A stretch of DNA of 64,000 bases from Rapana venosa (lineage: Eukaryota > Mollusca > Gastropoda > Neogastropoda > Muricidae). Below are positions 23,191 to 35,345 of the stretch, piece after piece. Numbering within the stretch: the stretch's first letter is position 1; every line of letters starts with the position of its first letter. The notes beneath the pieces are model-generated. The model did no database searches, was not told the DNA's origin, and was given only the letters and a program-made list of their open reading frames with translations. Made by a program: the position numbers and the translations under genes. The stretch spans positions 20,560,912 through 20,624,911 of the forward strand of contig CM054167.1 of NCBI GenBank assembly GCA_028751875.1, given 5' to 3'.

Positions 23191-23991
23191 CTGAAACAAC
23201 AAGCAGCTGCTTTACTTTTCAGTACCATTGAAAATCCGAATTCACTACTACAAGGATTTGATCTAATCATTTTGACAAGAGATAATTTTGAATAGCTATC
23301 TTTATTGATATTTTCTACTTTTTAAAAATCAGAATCAAATAAGACTATAGTGACATTTTGTGGATAAATCAAAGCAATATTTAAAAATCAACTCTAAATG
23401 CACTGATCGTGAAGACTGAGGTGTATTTTTAATTAAGACATGGCATTTTATATATATATATATATAATTTTTAAACTTCCAATTGTTTTCAAATAGAATG
23501 TACTTTGAAAAAAAAGGCTGGTGCAGAAAGGTATTTAGATGATTAAAACCAAGTTAAAATACTAATACTAATGGGATAAAAGATAATGAATCATGTAAAG
23601 ATCTGACCATGTTAATTCTATCTCGGATTTCTAGCCAAGAATGGAAAAAAAACCCTAAAACGGGTAAGCTAGCCAGAGAAAAATCTTTTACTGACAATTT
23701 ATATGACACCTTCAGAAATAGAGCATAAAGCCATGAGATTTTCTGGATTACACATGTTTTCAATAATTCTCAATATTTTGGGACTTAAAATAGTAACGCA
23801 CCTCATTCCAGTAAGCAAGACTGACTCTGCCACTACTAAAAATCACAAGCTCTCTTTCATCGAAATACTAGCCGAAATTGACGTTTCCTGGAAAACGTTA
23901 TTTCATCCTAAATATAAGCTCACAACAAAAATACATAATGTTGCATAATTATGTCCAAAATTAATGTACCTGTGTACTAAAATATACTTAC

Positions 23992-24062
23992 AGTGAAATT
24001 CTTGGCAGAGTGAGTTCCCCTGTCAACAGCCATTATATCCTTGACAAGACCACCAAAACCTT
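23992..24062 (-). CDS. Putative exon B of the same minus-strand gene
   Basis: A perfect donor, ACT/GTAAGTATA (intron from 23991), follows an open frame reading GFGGLVKDIMAVDRGTHSAK, then NFT. The acceptor is uncertain: CACACAG at 24065-24063 lacks a good pyrimidine tract. The residue mix is protein-like but matches no family I can name. Confidence 0.35.
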
Positions 24063-24154
24063 CTGTGTGATCCACATGACAACATTACCACTGTGTCAGG
24101 ACCTCAGAAATAAAGGATAGCATGGAAGAATGGAGAGGCTTTCATTAAAGAATA

Positions 24155-24525
24155 ACAAAGATGACAAGCGTGGTGATTGGAAATTTCCGTTTTCGATCTG
24201 ATGGCCCGGATTCAAAGCCAGGTTCCAGTCACTACCAAAACGCTCATTCAAGGCGATTTTCCCCCCTGGAGTTAACATCAGTGCCAACTCCACTCCAACT
24301 TTAAGTCCTAAGGATGAAATTATAACCTGTGTGTGAATGCATGCAGACATTTTACTCATATTAAAACCTGTTCCACATTTCTTACAAGTCTTAGTATGCC
24401 ATGGGCCATGATGTGCAGGTGGGAATGGTTGACTAAATTTTACAAATCTTCAAGTACATGGAGACTGGATGTAAAAAAAACAACAACACATGAGCACTTA
24501 TTCCATTATTCTCAAAATAAAATTT
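24155..24525 (+). repeat. SINE family 1, diverged copy
   Basis: From GTGGTGATTGG (decayed tRNA head) through CCCTGGAGTTAACATCAGTG and GAGACTGGATGTAAAAAA to GAGCACTTATTCCATTATTC, it follows the family-1 consensus in plus orientation. Confidence 0.7.
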
Positions 24526-24529
24526 AAAA

Positions 24530-25480
24530 AATCTGTCACGAGTACAGTGTAAACTGATTTGCAGGTGGCGATTAGCTCAGAAACCCAACATCACTGCCAC
24601 CATCACCAAGATTGCCTTTGTGTTTCCTATCGCATGGAATTTTCAGGCTTTATTGCTGTTGTAGAGGTTTTGCACTGGTTCAGCTGACATTTTCTCCAGT
24701 TTACTTGGTTTGGGGTTTTCGGCTCTTTTGAGGACAGTTTTTATTATTCGGGTTTCAGAGGGTTTTTTCCATTCTCCCTGCATTAGTTTTAGGTTTGGGT
24801 TTTTTGTTTTTTTTGTGTTTTTTTTAATTTCGTCTTGTGTTTTATGAGGTTTCATTCATTTTATGATTTCTGAAGCTTTATTCACTGGGGTGCTTTTTCG
24901 CATTTTTTCCCCAATACTAAACTTTTGTTAACCAAAGCCAGTACATACATAAATGTCTATCAAATAATCATAGCAAAGATGTCTCAGGATACAAGTTAAT
25001 ACCTGAAATATGCACAACATGAACAACAGAGCAAAGCATCCAACCTTTTTAAAGTGAGGGATTTTAAAGTGGATGAGCTTATTGGGGAGATGTGACCCCT
25101 TTTCCTCCTATAAAGTGAGGAAGCATCCGTTTTATTTTATCTTTATCGCACTTTTCCTTTACGAGTTCCTTTATCTTGTACTTCTGTTTCTTTGGTTTCT
25201 TTTTCTTACTCTTCTAATTCTTTTTCCCAAACAACAGTTTATCTGATCTAAACAAAATGCAAACATTAAGAATGAAGGAATACATATACACACTTTCTCA
25301 TCATTTATGCATCCAGCCATGCATGTAGGTCGATATCCATACAATATCTCAAGCAACACACACATTCTCTCTATCACTCTATCTCTCATACACAAAAATA
25401 ATCTTGGTAACTGCATTTCCCACTTAACCCCATCAATTCATATTTAGCCAATTATCTATTTTGCTAAAGCATTCCCCCTC
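24530..25480. other. Intronic or intergenic DNA, nothing recognised
   Basis: T-rich sequence with TTTTGTTTTTTTTGTG patches. No exon-like interval with good splice sites stands out. Confidence 0.35.
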
Positions 25481-25494
25481 ATCCCTTACAGCCA

Positions 25495-25890
25495 AAACAT
25501 TTTTTCCCATTCCCTACTCTTGCTACAAAATGATGTTTGCACTCATGTTGCAAAAAAACGTTTGCACTCTTGCTACCAAAAACATGTTTTCCCATTACCT
25601 ACTCTTGCTACAAAAACGATGTTTGCACTCTTGCTACCAAAAACATATTTGCCCATTCCCTACTCTTGCTACCAAAAACATGTTTGCGCTCTACAAAAAA
25701 AACCATGTTTTCTTGCTTTTGTACTCTTTGCTACAAAAAAACATGTTTGCCCATTCCCTATTCTTGCTACAAAAAACGTGTTTGCCCATTCCCTATTCTT
25801 GCTACAAAAAACATGTTTTCCCATTCCCTATTCTTGATACAAAAAACGTGTTTGCCCATTCCCTATTCTTGCTACAAAAAACACGTTTCT
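25495..25890. repeat. About 40-bp minisatellite, CCCATTCCCTATTCTTGCTA
   Basis: About ten units combine TTTGCCCATTCCCTA, TTCTTGCTACAAAAAAC and an ATGTTTGCAC variant. Plus-strand open frames here (SCYKKHVFPIPYS-like) are array products. Confidence 0.9.
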
Positions 25891-25899
25891 CATTCACTA

Positions 25900-28000
25900 C
25901 TCACTCAGAGACGACTTCGTCATAACCTCTTATGCCCTTCCTACATACAGCTATCTATCCCGCCCCTTCTGTTCAACATCCTTTCCCCCTAAAACACCCC
26001 AAACTCCTCCACACCTAAAAATTCAAGAAACAAAAAGGTTTGTTTCTGGGTCAAGTCTTTTATCATGATGTCCACCTGCCTTTTGTGTCCACATGTGGGG
26101 CCAGGTTAAGAAACAAAGGTTAGTGTAAAAGTTAGTGTTAGCAATTAGCATTAGTAACTGGGAAAGGGCTTACGGTCAGCTGGCTTGTCTGCCTGTATGC
26201 ATGCATGCATGTGGACACAATGGCACATAGACACAATGGTACCTAACTTTTGACCCATGGTTTGGAAATTTGTTTTAAAATAATAAAATCACCCGTCCTA
26301 TCAACAAGCCATGGCCGTTTCTGTTGCTTTACTGATTGGATTGTTTATGACAAATTTCCATTTCTGGAATCAGCTCAGTGGTTTCTGGAAACCTACTTTA
26401 GTTTTCAAATCCGCAATGGGCGTTTTTCAAAAGAACCAAACGTAAGTTGATGAAGGAACAACCCCAAAGGTGTTTCTTGCTATTTCCCTGTTTACAATTT
26501 TCCAGCCCTAAAATCAGCAATTTCCTGCCTACTGTATTTTGGAAGAAGAAAAATCGTTCTCTTTCCAAAAGAACCCAAGTTGAATTGATGAACAAAGATA
26601 ATTGTAAGCCCCAAATAAAATCACGTGAGAAAAACCTGCTCTTTTATGTGCTATCCTTTTTTCTATCCCCACTTACCTAGCCATACATATCGTACCCCTT
26701 TTCTCTCAAATGACAAAAGAATCTAGTAGATTAAGGGATTAGGCCCAAATAAACCGTACACAAAAATTCTGCTCTTTTATTTCATAGCAGTTTAATTCTA
26801 GTTCCAATCATGTAGCCACACATAACCTGCTTCCCTCTTTCCAATTATCAGTTTCCCTTTGGTACCTATCTTACAAAATCAACTGTTTACCCTTCTCTTC
26901 CCCCAAGAAACTTCTTTACGTATGCATATGCTCACACACACACACAAGAGTAGTCTATTGTGTGCCAGTGGGAATGAATAACATTTTTTGAAACCATATG
27001 CACATGGGGACTAGATGTAAAAAAGCTCACGAGTGCCTATACATTATCCTAGAAATGTAACAACACACACACGCACCATTTTGTCAGGCATCCATTTGTC
27101 CTCTGGTATCAATTCACCCCCCAGTGTACATCACCTTCTTCACTACCTCCCCTTCATTTCACTTTGGCTCGAGTATTAGGCACCATTTGCATCGAAATTT
27201 ATTACCTTGTACCCGTTTCATAGCAACTAGTTCAAACAAAGTGGTCAAATCTGCTCTTCTGAAGTAACCTCAAACTCTTGACCCCCCCCCCCCCCCCCCC
27301 CCCCAACCTTTGGTAGACCAACGAGTTTTATCACAGGTACAGCGAAAACACTTATTTTGTTTGTTGCTTCTTCGTTGATATAGCCTTGGAGTCTATTTTC
27401 GTCTATTACACAGGATTCAATGCATAGTTTTGGCCTTGCTCTGTTGTTCTGAACTTTCAATGACAAAAACCCACCCAACTTAGGTATGGAGAGACAACTT
27501 CTTGAGACTAACTGTGCATGCGCCAAATTAGTTTTTACCTTCTTGGAGACTTTGTCGTCTGCTAGTCTTTGCTCATTTTGTCCACGCACTCACACCTATT
27601 TGAACCTTTATTCTTTTTCTGCACAGGAATGTCTCAAGTTTATCAACATCCTTAATGAGAATACATTCGAAAGACAAACTTGACTTTCAGGTATTTTTAA
27701 GGTGGTGTTTGTCACAGGTAGTCGTTTTGGTCATTTCCAAAAGAATTAAAGGTCTGGGATCTAATAATCCTCAAATTGTTTTTTAAATCCAAATATCCCC
27801 AAATCGAAATTTAGAACAGCAGAAAAATCACTTTCTTCCTGACCGCGCTTTGAGGCAATCTGTGGTGATAATGTTCAATGATTGAAGGTAACTGATAGAA
27901 AAGTTATTGCACCCTAGAAAAGTTAAATTGTCAGGGTGCCAATCACTTAACTTGAGGTAAAACTGGAATAGCACAGAACGAAATGTATTGGGATGATACG
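25900..28000. other. Intergenic DNA with a SINE tail and a poly-C run
   Basis: Holds a family-1 SINE 3' fragment (26960-27056, plus), a poly-C run (27280-27304) and an internal diverged duplication around CTTTTCAAAAGAACC-like words (26415-26440 and 26562-26585). No gene is recognised. Confidence 0.4.
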
Positions 28001-28059
28001 AGTTTCTTCCCTTTGTAAGCATTGTAACTAAGTATATTTGAACTTCTATTTTGTTCACA

Positions 28060-28193
28060 GCATTGTCGGAGAGCTGTGCAAGGCAGCAGTGGCTGCATAC
28101 TTATACAAAATTATTTTTACTCCAGTTACATATGCATTCAACACGCGGAGTAAGAAGTCTCTACTGCTTACCACTCTGAAATGCTTTACAGGT
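28060..28193 (+). other. Exon-like interval on the plus strand, unidentified
   Basis: A good acceptor, TTCTATTTTGTTCACAG, precedes an open stretch reading IVGELCKAAVAAYLYKIIF, then TPVTYAFNTRSKK, and it ends at CAG/GTGTAC. The peptide is membrane-like. It vaguely recalls the last helix of YhhQ/VUT transporters, but the match is too short to call. It could easily be chance. Confidence 0.2.
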
Positions 28194-28700
28194 GTACAGC
28201 CTTCAGTCTGTTATGAGGGTGCCTAACTTGCGTCAGTGCTTGCAGCTCAACTTGTGAAATTAGCGCTACAATTAATTATTTCAGGAATGCTGCACTTTCT
28301 CAATTTTAAAAAATGCTGCATAATATTTCTATCTCATCAACGCTCGCTATTCAAAATATAGTTTACAAACTCTGCATTGCTCAACATTTCAAATTTCTTA
28401 CAACACTTTACAAACACTATGCTGCTCAATATTTTCAAATATCCTTTATCAGTTCGGCAGCCCTGTGAAAGGCTATGAAAACATGCAATGACCTTGACAA
28501 AGACCACAAGCGTAGATGACAACAAAACGTCCCAATTTTGAACGCCATGACCAACACATGGCTGTCTTACAGATCATATATATCTTAAGTAACAAAGCCC
28601 TTCAGGCCTGTGTTCAAGCCCGTTCTTGATCCTACATTTGCTATCCTTTATCCACGAGGTCTAACATAGCAGTAAAGCAAGATGTGTGGATCATACTTAC

Positions 28701-31227
28701 AGTTTTGAGGCCCCGTGTTTGGGAGTACCAGGTGTCTTCAGTGTGGCGGTGTGCTGAAGCACCAAGGGGCTGACATCTCTGGTGTCTTCTGCTTGAAGTA
28801 CCATGGGAATGGTGACATCTCTGGTGTCTTGTGCTTGAAGTACCATGGGAATGGTGACATCTCTGGTGTCTTGTGCTTGAAGTACCATGGGAATGGTGAC
28901 ATCTCTGGTGTCTTGTGCTTGGAGTACCATGGGAATGATGACATCTCTGGTGTCTTGTGCTTGGAGTACCATGGGAATGATGACATCTCTGGTGTTTTGT
29001 GCTTGAAGTACCACGGGAATGATGACATCTCTGGTGTCTTGTGCTTGAAGCCCCATGGGAATGATGACATCTCTGGTGTCTTGTGCTTGAAGCACCAAGG
29101 GGCTGATGACATCTCTAGTGTCTTGTGCTTGAAGTACCATGGGAATGATGACATCTCTGGTTTCTTGTGCTTGAAGTATACCAGGTGTCTTCAGTGTGGC
29201 GGTGTGCTGAAGCACCAAGGGGCTGATGACATCTCTGGTGTCTTGTGCTTGAAGTACCATGGGAATGGTGACATCTCTGGTGTCTTGTGCTTGCAGTACC
29301 ATGGGAATGGTGACATCTCTGGTGTCTTGTGCTTGAAGTACCAAGGGGCTGATGACATCTCTGGTGTCTTGTGCTTGAAGTACCATGGGGATGGTGACAT
29401 CTCTGGTGTCTTGTGCTTAAAGTACCATGGGAATGGTGACATCTTTGGTGTCTTGTGCTTGAAGTACCATGGGAATGGTGACATCTCTGGTGTCTTGTGC
29501 TTGAAGTACCATGGGAATGGTGACATCTCTGGTGTCTTGTGCTTGAAGCACCATGGGAATGATGACATCTCTGGTGTCTTGTGCTTGAAGTACCATGGGA
29601 ATGACGACATCTCTGGTGTCTTGTGCTTGAAGCACCATGGGAATGATGACATCTCTGGTGTCTTGTGCTTGAAGCACCATGGGAATGATGACATCTCTGT
29701 TGTCTTGTGCTTGAATATTAAGGGAATGATGACATCTCTGGTGTCTTGTGCTTGAAGCACCATGGGAATGATGACATCTCTGTTGTCTTGTGCTTGAATA
29801 TTAAGGGAATGATGACATCTCTGGTGTCTTGTGCTTGAATATTAAGGGAATGATGACATCTCTGGTGTCTTGTGCTTGAAGTACCATGGGAATCATGACA
29901 TCTCTGGTTTCTTGTGCTTGAAGTATACCAGGTGTCTTCAGTGTGGCGGTGTGCTGAAGCACCAAGAGGCTGATGACATCTCTGGTGTCTTGTGCTTGAA
30001 GTACCATGGGAATCACATCTCTGGTGTCTTGTGCTTGAAGTACCATGGGAATGGTGACATCTCTGGTGTCTTGTGCTTGAAGTACCATGGGAATGATGAC
30101 ATCTCTGGTGTCTTGTGCTTGAAGTACCATGGGAATGATGACATCTCTGGTGTCTTGTGCTTGAAGTACCATGGGAATGGTGACATGTCTGGTGTCTTGT
30201 GCTTGAAGTACCATGGGAATGATGACATCTCCGGTGTCTTGTGCTTAAAGTACCATTGGAATGATGACATCTCTGGTGTCTTGTGCTTGAAGTACCATGG
30301 GAATGATGACATCTCTGGTGTCTTGTGCTTGAAGTATCATGGGAATGATGACATCTCTGGTGTCTTGCGCTTGAAGTAACCATGGGAATGATGACATCTC
30401 TGGTGTCTTGTGCTTGAAGTACACCAGGTGTCTTCAGTGTGGCGGTGTGCTGAAGCACCAAGGGGCTGATGACATCTCTGGTGTCTTGTGCTTGAAGTAC
30501 CATGGGAATAATGACATCTCTGGTGTCTTGTGCTTGAAGCACCATGGGAATGATGACACCTCTGGTGTCTTGTGCTTGAAGCACCATGGGAATGGCGACA
30601 TCTCTGGTGTCTTGTGCTTGAAGTACCATGGGAATGATGACATCTCTGGTGTCTTGTGCTTGAAGTACCATGGGAATGATGACACCTCTGGTGTCTTGTG
30701 CTTGAAGCACCATGGGAATGGCGACATCTCTGGTGTCTTGTGCTTGAAGCACCATGGGGATGATGACACCTCTGGTGTCTTGTGCTTGAAGTACCATGGG
30801 AATGATGACACCTCTGGTGTCTTGTGCTTGAGGTACCATGGGAATGATGACATCTCTGGTGTCTTGTGCTTGAGTACCAAGGGAATGATGACATCTCGGG
30901 TGTCTTGTGCTTGAAGCACCATGGGAATGATGACATCTCTGGCGTCTTGTGCTTGAAGCACCGTGGGAATGATGACATCTCTGGTGTCTTGTGCTTGAAG
31001 GTCCGTGGGAATGATGGCACCTCTGGTGTCTTGTGCTTGAAGCACCATGGGAATGATGACATCTCTGGTGTCTTGTGCTTGAAGTACCATGGGAATGATG
31101 ACATCTCTGGTGTCTTGTGCTTGAAGTACCATGGGAATGATGACATCTCTGGTGTCTTGTGCTTGAAGTACCAAAACGCTGACTTCCTGGGCGTCTTCTG
31201 TGGAGGTTGTACATTGCTGGCCAGTAC
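28701..31227 (-). repeat. 42-bp minisatellite filling an exon-like interval (putative exon A)
   Basis: About 58 units carry TGACATCTCTGGTGTCTTGTG, then CTTGAAGTACCATGGGAATG. Variants are GCACCA, GGGGCT and a spacer GTGTCTTCAGTGTGGCGGTG that recurs about five times. Unit length 42 keeps frames open: the plus strand gives KYHGNDDISGVLCL, the minus strand FKHKTPEMSSFPWY, VLQAQDTRDVIIPM or TSSTRHQRCHHSHG. On the minus strand the array is bounded by an acceptor, TTGTTCTCAG (31230-31228), and a donor, ACT/GTAAGTATG (intron from 28700). Unique codons at both edges look protein-like (VQPPQKTPRKSAF; TLKTPGTPKHGASK). Units of 41 or 43 bp shift the frame, so no single frame crosses the array. Confidence 0.6.
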
Positions 31228-31261
31228 CTGAGAACAAGGACATGCTTTGTACGTTTGTGTG

Positions 31262-31353
31262 TTGCAGATAGAAAGAAAGAGGGAGAGAGACACAGAGAAA
31301 GAGAGACAGACACAGAGAGACAAACAGAGAAAAAGACAGACAGGACTGACACA

Positions 31354-31387
<34 letters not shown>

Positions 31388-31458
31388 GACTGACACATGA
31401 GAGAGAGATATATATATAGAGAGAGGCAGACAGAGATGAAGGAATATGAGAGAGAGAG

Positions 31459-31541
<83 letters not shown>

Positions 31542-31575
31542 AGTCGGTGAGAGAGACAGAGGGGGAGGCAGGGCT
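31262..31575. repeat. GA and GACA microsatellite block
   Basis: Mixed GAGAGA, GACAGACA, GATAGATA and TATATA tracts. Minus-strand serine/leucine-rich open frames here are low-complexity artefacts. Confidence 0.95.
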
Positions 31576-31577
31576 GA

Positions 31578-31668
31578 GAGACAATGACAATGACAATGAC
31601 AAATTCTTTTATTTCGAGGATAATGAATAAGCACACATGCGCTTTTTTACATCCAGTCCCCGCCCGTT
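31578..31668 (-). repeat. SINE family 1 3' end with TGTCAT-repeat tail
   Basis: The plus strand reads GACAATGACAATGACAAA, then TTCTTTTATTTCGAGGATAA. On the minus strand this is the SINE end AATAAAAGAATTTG followed by TCATTGTCATTGTC and then TCTCTC. The body stops after CCAGTCCCCGCC. Confidence 0.8.
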
Positions 31669-31679
31669 AGGGATACATC

Positions 31680-32173
31680 TTAATAATAATAACCCAATAC
31701 TTATACAGTCTCACAATAAAAACAAGGGGAAATAACCCTTTTCAAAACAGCTCCCCACCAACAACCCTCCCCCCCCCCCCCCAAAGCAAGCAATTAAAAG
31801 AAAATCCTAAGAATACCCCACCCCTACCCCCACCCCCCAAAACCCCCTAACCAAAACAAACAAAAAAAAGAGAAGGAAAAACCAAACCAACAAAAGATGA
31901 TAAAAAAGAGAAAAACAGACAAACAACAACAACAAGAACAAGAGCAACAACAAAGCCAAGAAAAATAACACAACCAAACTTAATAAGTCATAAAGATAAA
32001 CATCTACACATTGTCAAATGGTACACATACTTGTTACATATAATTATAAGATATTGAAATAGGGCACTCATTAAAACTTAAGTACAGAGGCAAGTCCAAT
32101 AAAGTATTGAAAATATAAAAATATGAATCCTTCATCAGGATATACTATGACTATAAGCAGGACGATAAAAGGT

Positions 32174-32204
<31 letters not shown>

Positions 32205-32495
32205 TGTGTGTGTGTGTATTTCAGAGATATTATCCAATATATAAATCCCAAAACAGTATGCGATCCCATCAACACTCATTTTAGATTATACTCGTTTCAA
32301 ATTATATGTCATGATAATGAAATAAATTTAATAACCATACATCCACACAATAAAAACAAACAAACCAAGAAGAAATTTAAAACTATACAGTCGTTTAGGG
32401 AGAGAATATGGGTGGGTGAGTGAGTGAGCGTGTGTGTGTATGTGTGTGTGTGTGTATGTGTGTGTGTGTGTTTGAGCGCGCGGCTGCGCGCGCGC

Positions 32496-32526
<31 letters not shown>

Positions 32527-33348
32527 TGAGTGTGTGTGTGTGGGGGGGGGGGGGGGGGGGGGGGTTGGGGGCTGTTTCAGGGATAATACTAAATATGTAA
32601 TACTCACATAGCACACGATCAACACAAACACTTTTTAATTATGCTCATGCAAATTGAATGTCATGGTAATAAAATAAGTGCAATACCCATACACTCACAT
32701 AATAAAGAGGGGGGAAAAAGCCTATAAAGTCATAAAAAGAACATCTACACATTGTAAGTAATAGAAACAAATTCTTTTTTTCCAGGATAATGAATAAGTA
32801 TTCATGTGCTTTTTTACATCCAGTCCCCGCCCATGGGGTCACATTTAAAAATGCACTCAGTACTCATACTTTCAAGCAGAAGCAAAGGGAAAAAAAAAAT
32901 TTTTAAGAAAAAGAGAGAAGAAGAGAAAACAAACATACAAACAAACAAACAACCCCAGACGAGCAAAAGACAAAACATACCCCAGAAACCCCCCCCCCCC
33001 CCCCCCAAAAAAAAAAAAAAAGCAAGCAAACAAACAAACAAAAAAAGAAAGAAAAAAAAACAAACCAAAAAACAAAACAAAAAACAACAACAACAAAGCA
33101 GACAAAACACCCTTCCAAATAAACAAACAAAAACAAGAAAAAACAACAACATCAAACAAACAAATGAGAAAAAACAAACAAAAACAAACAAACAAACAAA
33201 AAATTTTAAAAAAAATAAAAAACCAGCACCGTTTCCCCCTTCACACACACACACACACACACACACACCAAAACAAAAAACCAACAAGCGAAAAACCCAA
33301 ACAAATCACCAACAAAAAACAAAGTAACAACTACAGCAATAACAACAC

Positions 33349-33416
<68 letters not shown>

Positions 33417-33420
33417 AGCC
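31680..33420. other. A-rich, CAA-rich and microsatellite-rich DNA
   Basis: Contains CAACAACAA tracts, GT arrays (about 32426-32550), long poly-G (32541-32564) and poly-C/poly-A (32990-33020) runs, a CA array (33243-33268), GA arrays (33350-33414), and another family-1 SINE tail (32775-32840, minus). Nothing here codes for a believable protein. Confidence 0.6.
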
Positions 33421-33599
33421 AAACTTATAGATTATAAAATTGAACACCTTCATATTGTAGAATAGTACACATAGTTGTTACACTTGGTAATAAGATATCA
33501 AAATAGGAGGTTCACTGGAGCTCAAGTACAGTCAACAAGTCCAAAATAATATTGAAAATCGAAAGTATGAATATGCCCTTTATTAGAATACACAATAAC

Positions 33600-33607
33600 A
33601 ATAGAAG

Positions 33608-33682
<75 letters not shown>

Positions 33683-33708
33683 TTAATTGCATATCAGTCT
33701 TAGGCCAT

Positions 33709-33752
<44 letters not shown>

Positions 33753-33755
33753 ATG
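33600..33755. repeat. GA microsatellites flanking an element tail
   Basis: Two long GAGAGA arrays (33608-33677 and 33715-33750). The second abuts the GACAATGACAATGACAAA tail of the ORF-family element that starts at about 34860. Confidence 0.95.
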
Positions 33756-34860
33756 ACAATGACAAAGGTTTAATGTGTTAGGCAATTATGCCCATTCACA
33801 TGGGGACAGTGGGGCGAGGACTGGGCACAAAACACATATATAATTAACAACATAATTAGTCAAACCCAAAATGGTCCACATGGCATGAATTCCAAACCAT
33901 GGTTTTGATATTATAACAGAATATTGATATTGTCTATAAATACTGTTGGATATTCCAATCACAGTGTCTTTACGTTAAGTTTGTGTAGAAGTCTTTCACA
34001 CAGTCATCAAGGCACATCTGTAGAAAGCTTTCCTTTTGGTACAGCAGCGGCTCCATCAACCATGCATTGTTTCCGTTCTTGCAGCATGGACCTAGTATTG
34101 TCTACATTTTTTGTAAATTCTTGTAAATATTCCCAGACATCACTGACGGGAACACTATCATCACTGTCTCGCATTTCACTGCTATTTTTCACATGTTCAG
34201 CACACTCCCCCCTTCCTTCCTCAGTCTCATTCATTGCACGTTCTTCCTCACTCTTATTTTCTGCACGCTCTTCTTCAGTCTCATTCTTTGCACGTTCATT
34301 GCCTCCCTTACACCCAGTCCCTTCACCACACACTCTGTCTTTCACTTCATTTTCACAAGTAAAGACATAATCTGTCATTTCTCTCACATCATTACTGCAT
34401 GAAATTGTCACTCTTTGTCTGTCTATATCATGTTCTTTCATATCGATACAGTTTTCATTCTGACAACTGCTTGAAGAGGGAGGGTAATGTTCACCACACT
34501 CAAACACATTGATAGGAGCTTTGCTATCACAGTGACTCCCATCGTAATATAAGCTAGGTGGGGTGGGTAAAAACAGAGAAGAGGGGGATGAAACCTGGTC
34601 ATTATTTGTTCCTTCTTTATTTGTTCTGTAAGCTTCCGCTCTTCTTTTGTCCCTGTTCATCTGAGATGGGCATTTTTTCCTATATGTTGTGCGTTTAACT
34701 GGTGTGACAGGGGAATGGTCGGTGATATTACCTGTCAAACGAAGGATGACAACAGTTTGACGTCCTCTCCCTTCCACCTTGAACGAAGACAGCGTGTGTT
34801 CATGCAGTGCTGCGTTCAACATGCATTCTAGTGTTGCTGGTAGTCCCTACACTGGCATTT
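33745..34860 (-). mobile_element. Unknown ORF-family element, copy 1 (retroposon-like)
   Basis: The minus strand has a start at ATGCCAGTG (34857), an ORF, a 3' region with AATGTGCCC-like words and a tail reading TTTGTCATTGTCATTGTC that runs into TC repeats. The copy at 38500-40105 has the same start, the same motif order and the same type of tail. The tail suggests spread by retroposition. Codon 4 is TAG here (MPV-stop-GLPATLE), so translation of this copy could only begin later, at 34822. Confidence 0.65.
34007..34822 (-). CDS. ORF-family protein, copy 1, N-terminally interrupted
   Basis: A 271-codon open frame. The N-terminal part, LNAALHEHTLSSFKVEGRGR then QTVVILRLTGN, aligns with LGALLQQHCITSWKVCGEGE and QTTVVLRLKAG of copy 2. 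It is followed by a basic stretch PSQMNRDKRRAEAYR, shared as PSQTNRDQRRTEERR. The middle is acidic, with repeats of the type ERAENKSEEERA. The C-terminal end, VPVSDVWEYLQEF, partly matches copy 2. I recognise no domain. A small alpha/beta N-terminal module plus a basic nucleic-acid-binding patch would be compatible with an ORF1-like role, but this is inference. An upstream in-frame TAG separates it from the conserved start. Confidence 0.5.
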   Translation of the reverse strand: MLNAALHEHTLSSFKVEGRGRQTVVILRLTGNITDHSPVTPVKRTTYRKKCPSQMNRDKRRAEAYRTNKEGTNNDQVSSPSSLFLPTPPSLYYDGSHCDSKAPINVFECGEHYPPSSSSCQNENCIDMKEHDIDRQRVTISCSNDVREMTDYVFTCENEVKDRVCGEGTGCKGGNERAKNETEEERAENKSEEERAMNETEEGRGECAEHVKNSSEMRDSDDSVPVSDVWEYLQEFTKNVDNTRSMLQERKQCMVDGAAAVPKGKLSTDVP

Positions 34861-34945
34861 TGAATTTAAACAACTTGCAAACCACAAAAACTCACACACA
34901 GCTGGAGAGAAAGCGTCTTGCTGGCAGCCAAGCAAGGGAAGCCAC

Positions 34946-34946
34946 T

Positions 34947-34992
<46 letters not shown>

Positions 34993-35000
34993 TGTGCGTG

Positions 35001-35048
<48 letters not shown>
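34946..35048. repeat. GA then GT microsatellite
   Basis: GAGAGA (34950-34990) followed by a GT array to 35047, a little upstream of the copy-1 ORF start. Confidence 0.95.
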
Positions 35049-35129
35049 CCAGAGATGGTACTAAATATATAATTCTCAAAACAGTACACGATCACCTTGG
35101 ACACTTATTTTGATTACTCATACCAAAAA

Positions 35130-35308
35130 TATGTTATGATAAAAAAAAAATAAAAAAATAATAATAATAATAATTAAATAAATAAAAAACTCAATACGAT
35201 CAGCTTGGACACATTTTGATTACTCACACAAAAAATATGTTATGATAAAAAAATATAAAATAAAATAAAATAATAATAATTAAATTTTTAAAAAACCTCA
35301 ATACCCGT

Positions 35309-35344
<36 letters not shown>

Positions 35345-35345
35345 C
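35130..35345. repeat. Duplicated A/T-rich segment and GA/G tract
   Basis: A stretch with CACTTATTTTGATTACTCA and AAAAATATGTTATGATAAAA occurs twice (about 35097-35175 and 35206-35280). A GA tract and a short poly-G run follow. Confidence 0.7.

Noticed and set aside
28715..30914. Plus-strand repeat proteins with KYHGNDDISGVLCL units
   Set aside because: The open frame follows from a 42-bp unit without stops. No start context, splice signal or non-repeat domain on this strand supports a gene.
29718..31634. A 638-codon minus-strand open frame, Ser/Leu-rich then RCHHSHG repeats
   Set aside because: It joins GA-microsatellite translation to minisatellite translation across the splice-like border at 31227. 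Composition is dictated by the repeats.
32309..33430. Several overlapping ORFs rich in Lys-Gln-Asn or Val-Cys
   Set aside because: Low-complexity CAA, GT and homopolymer sequence; no domain.
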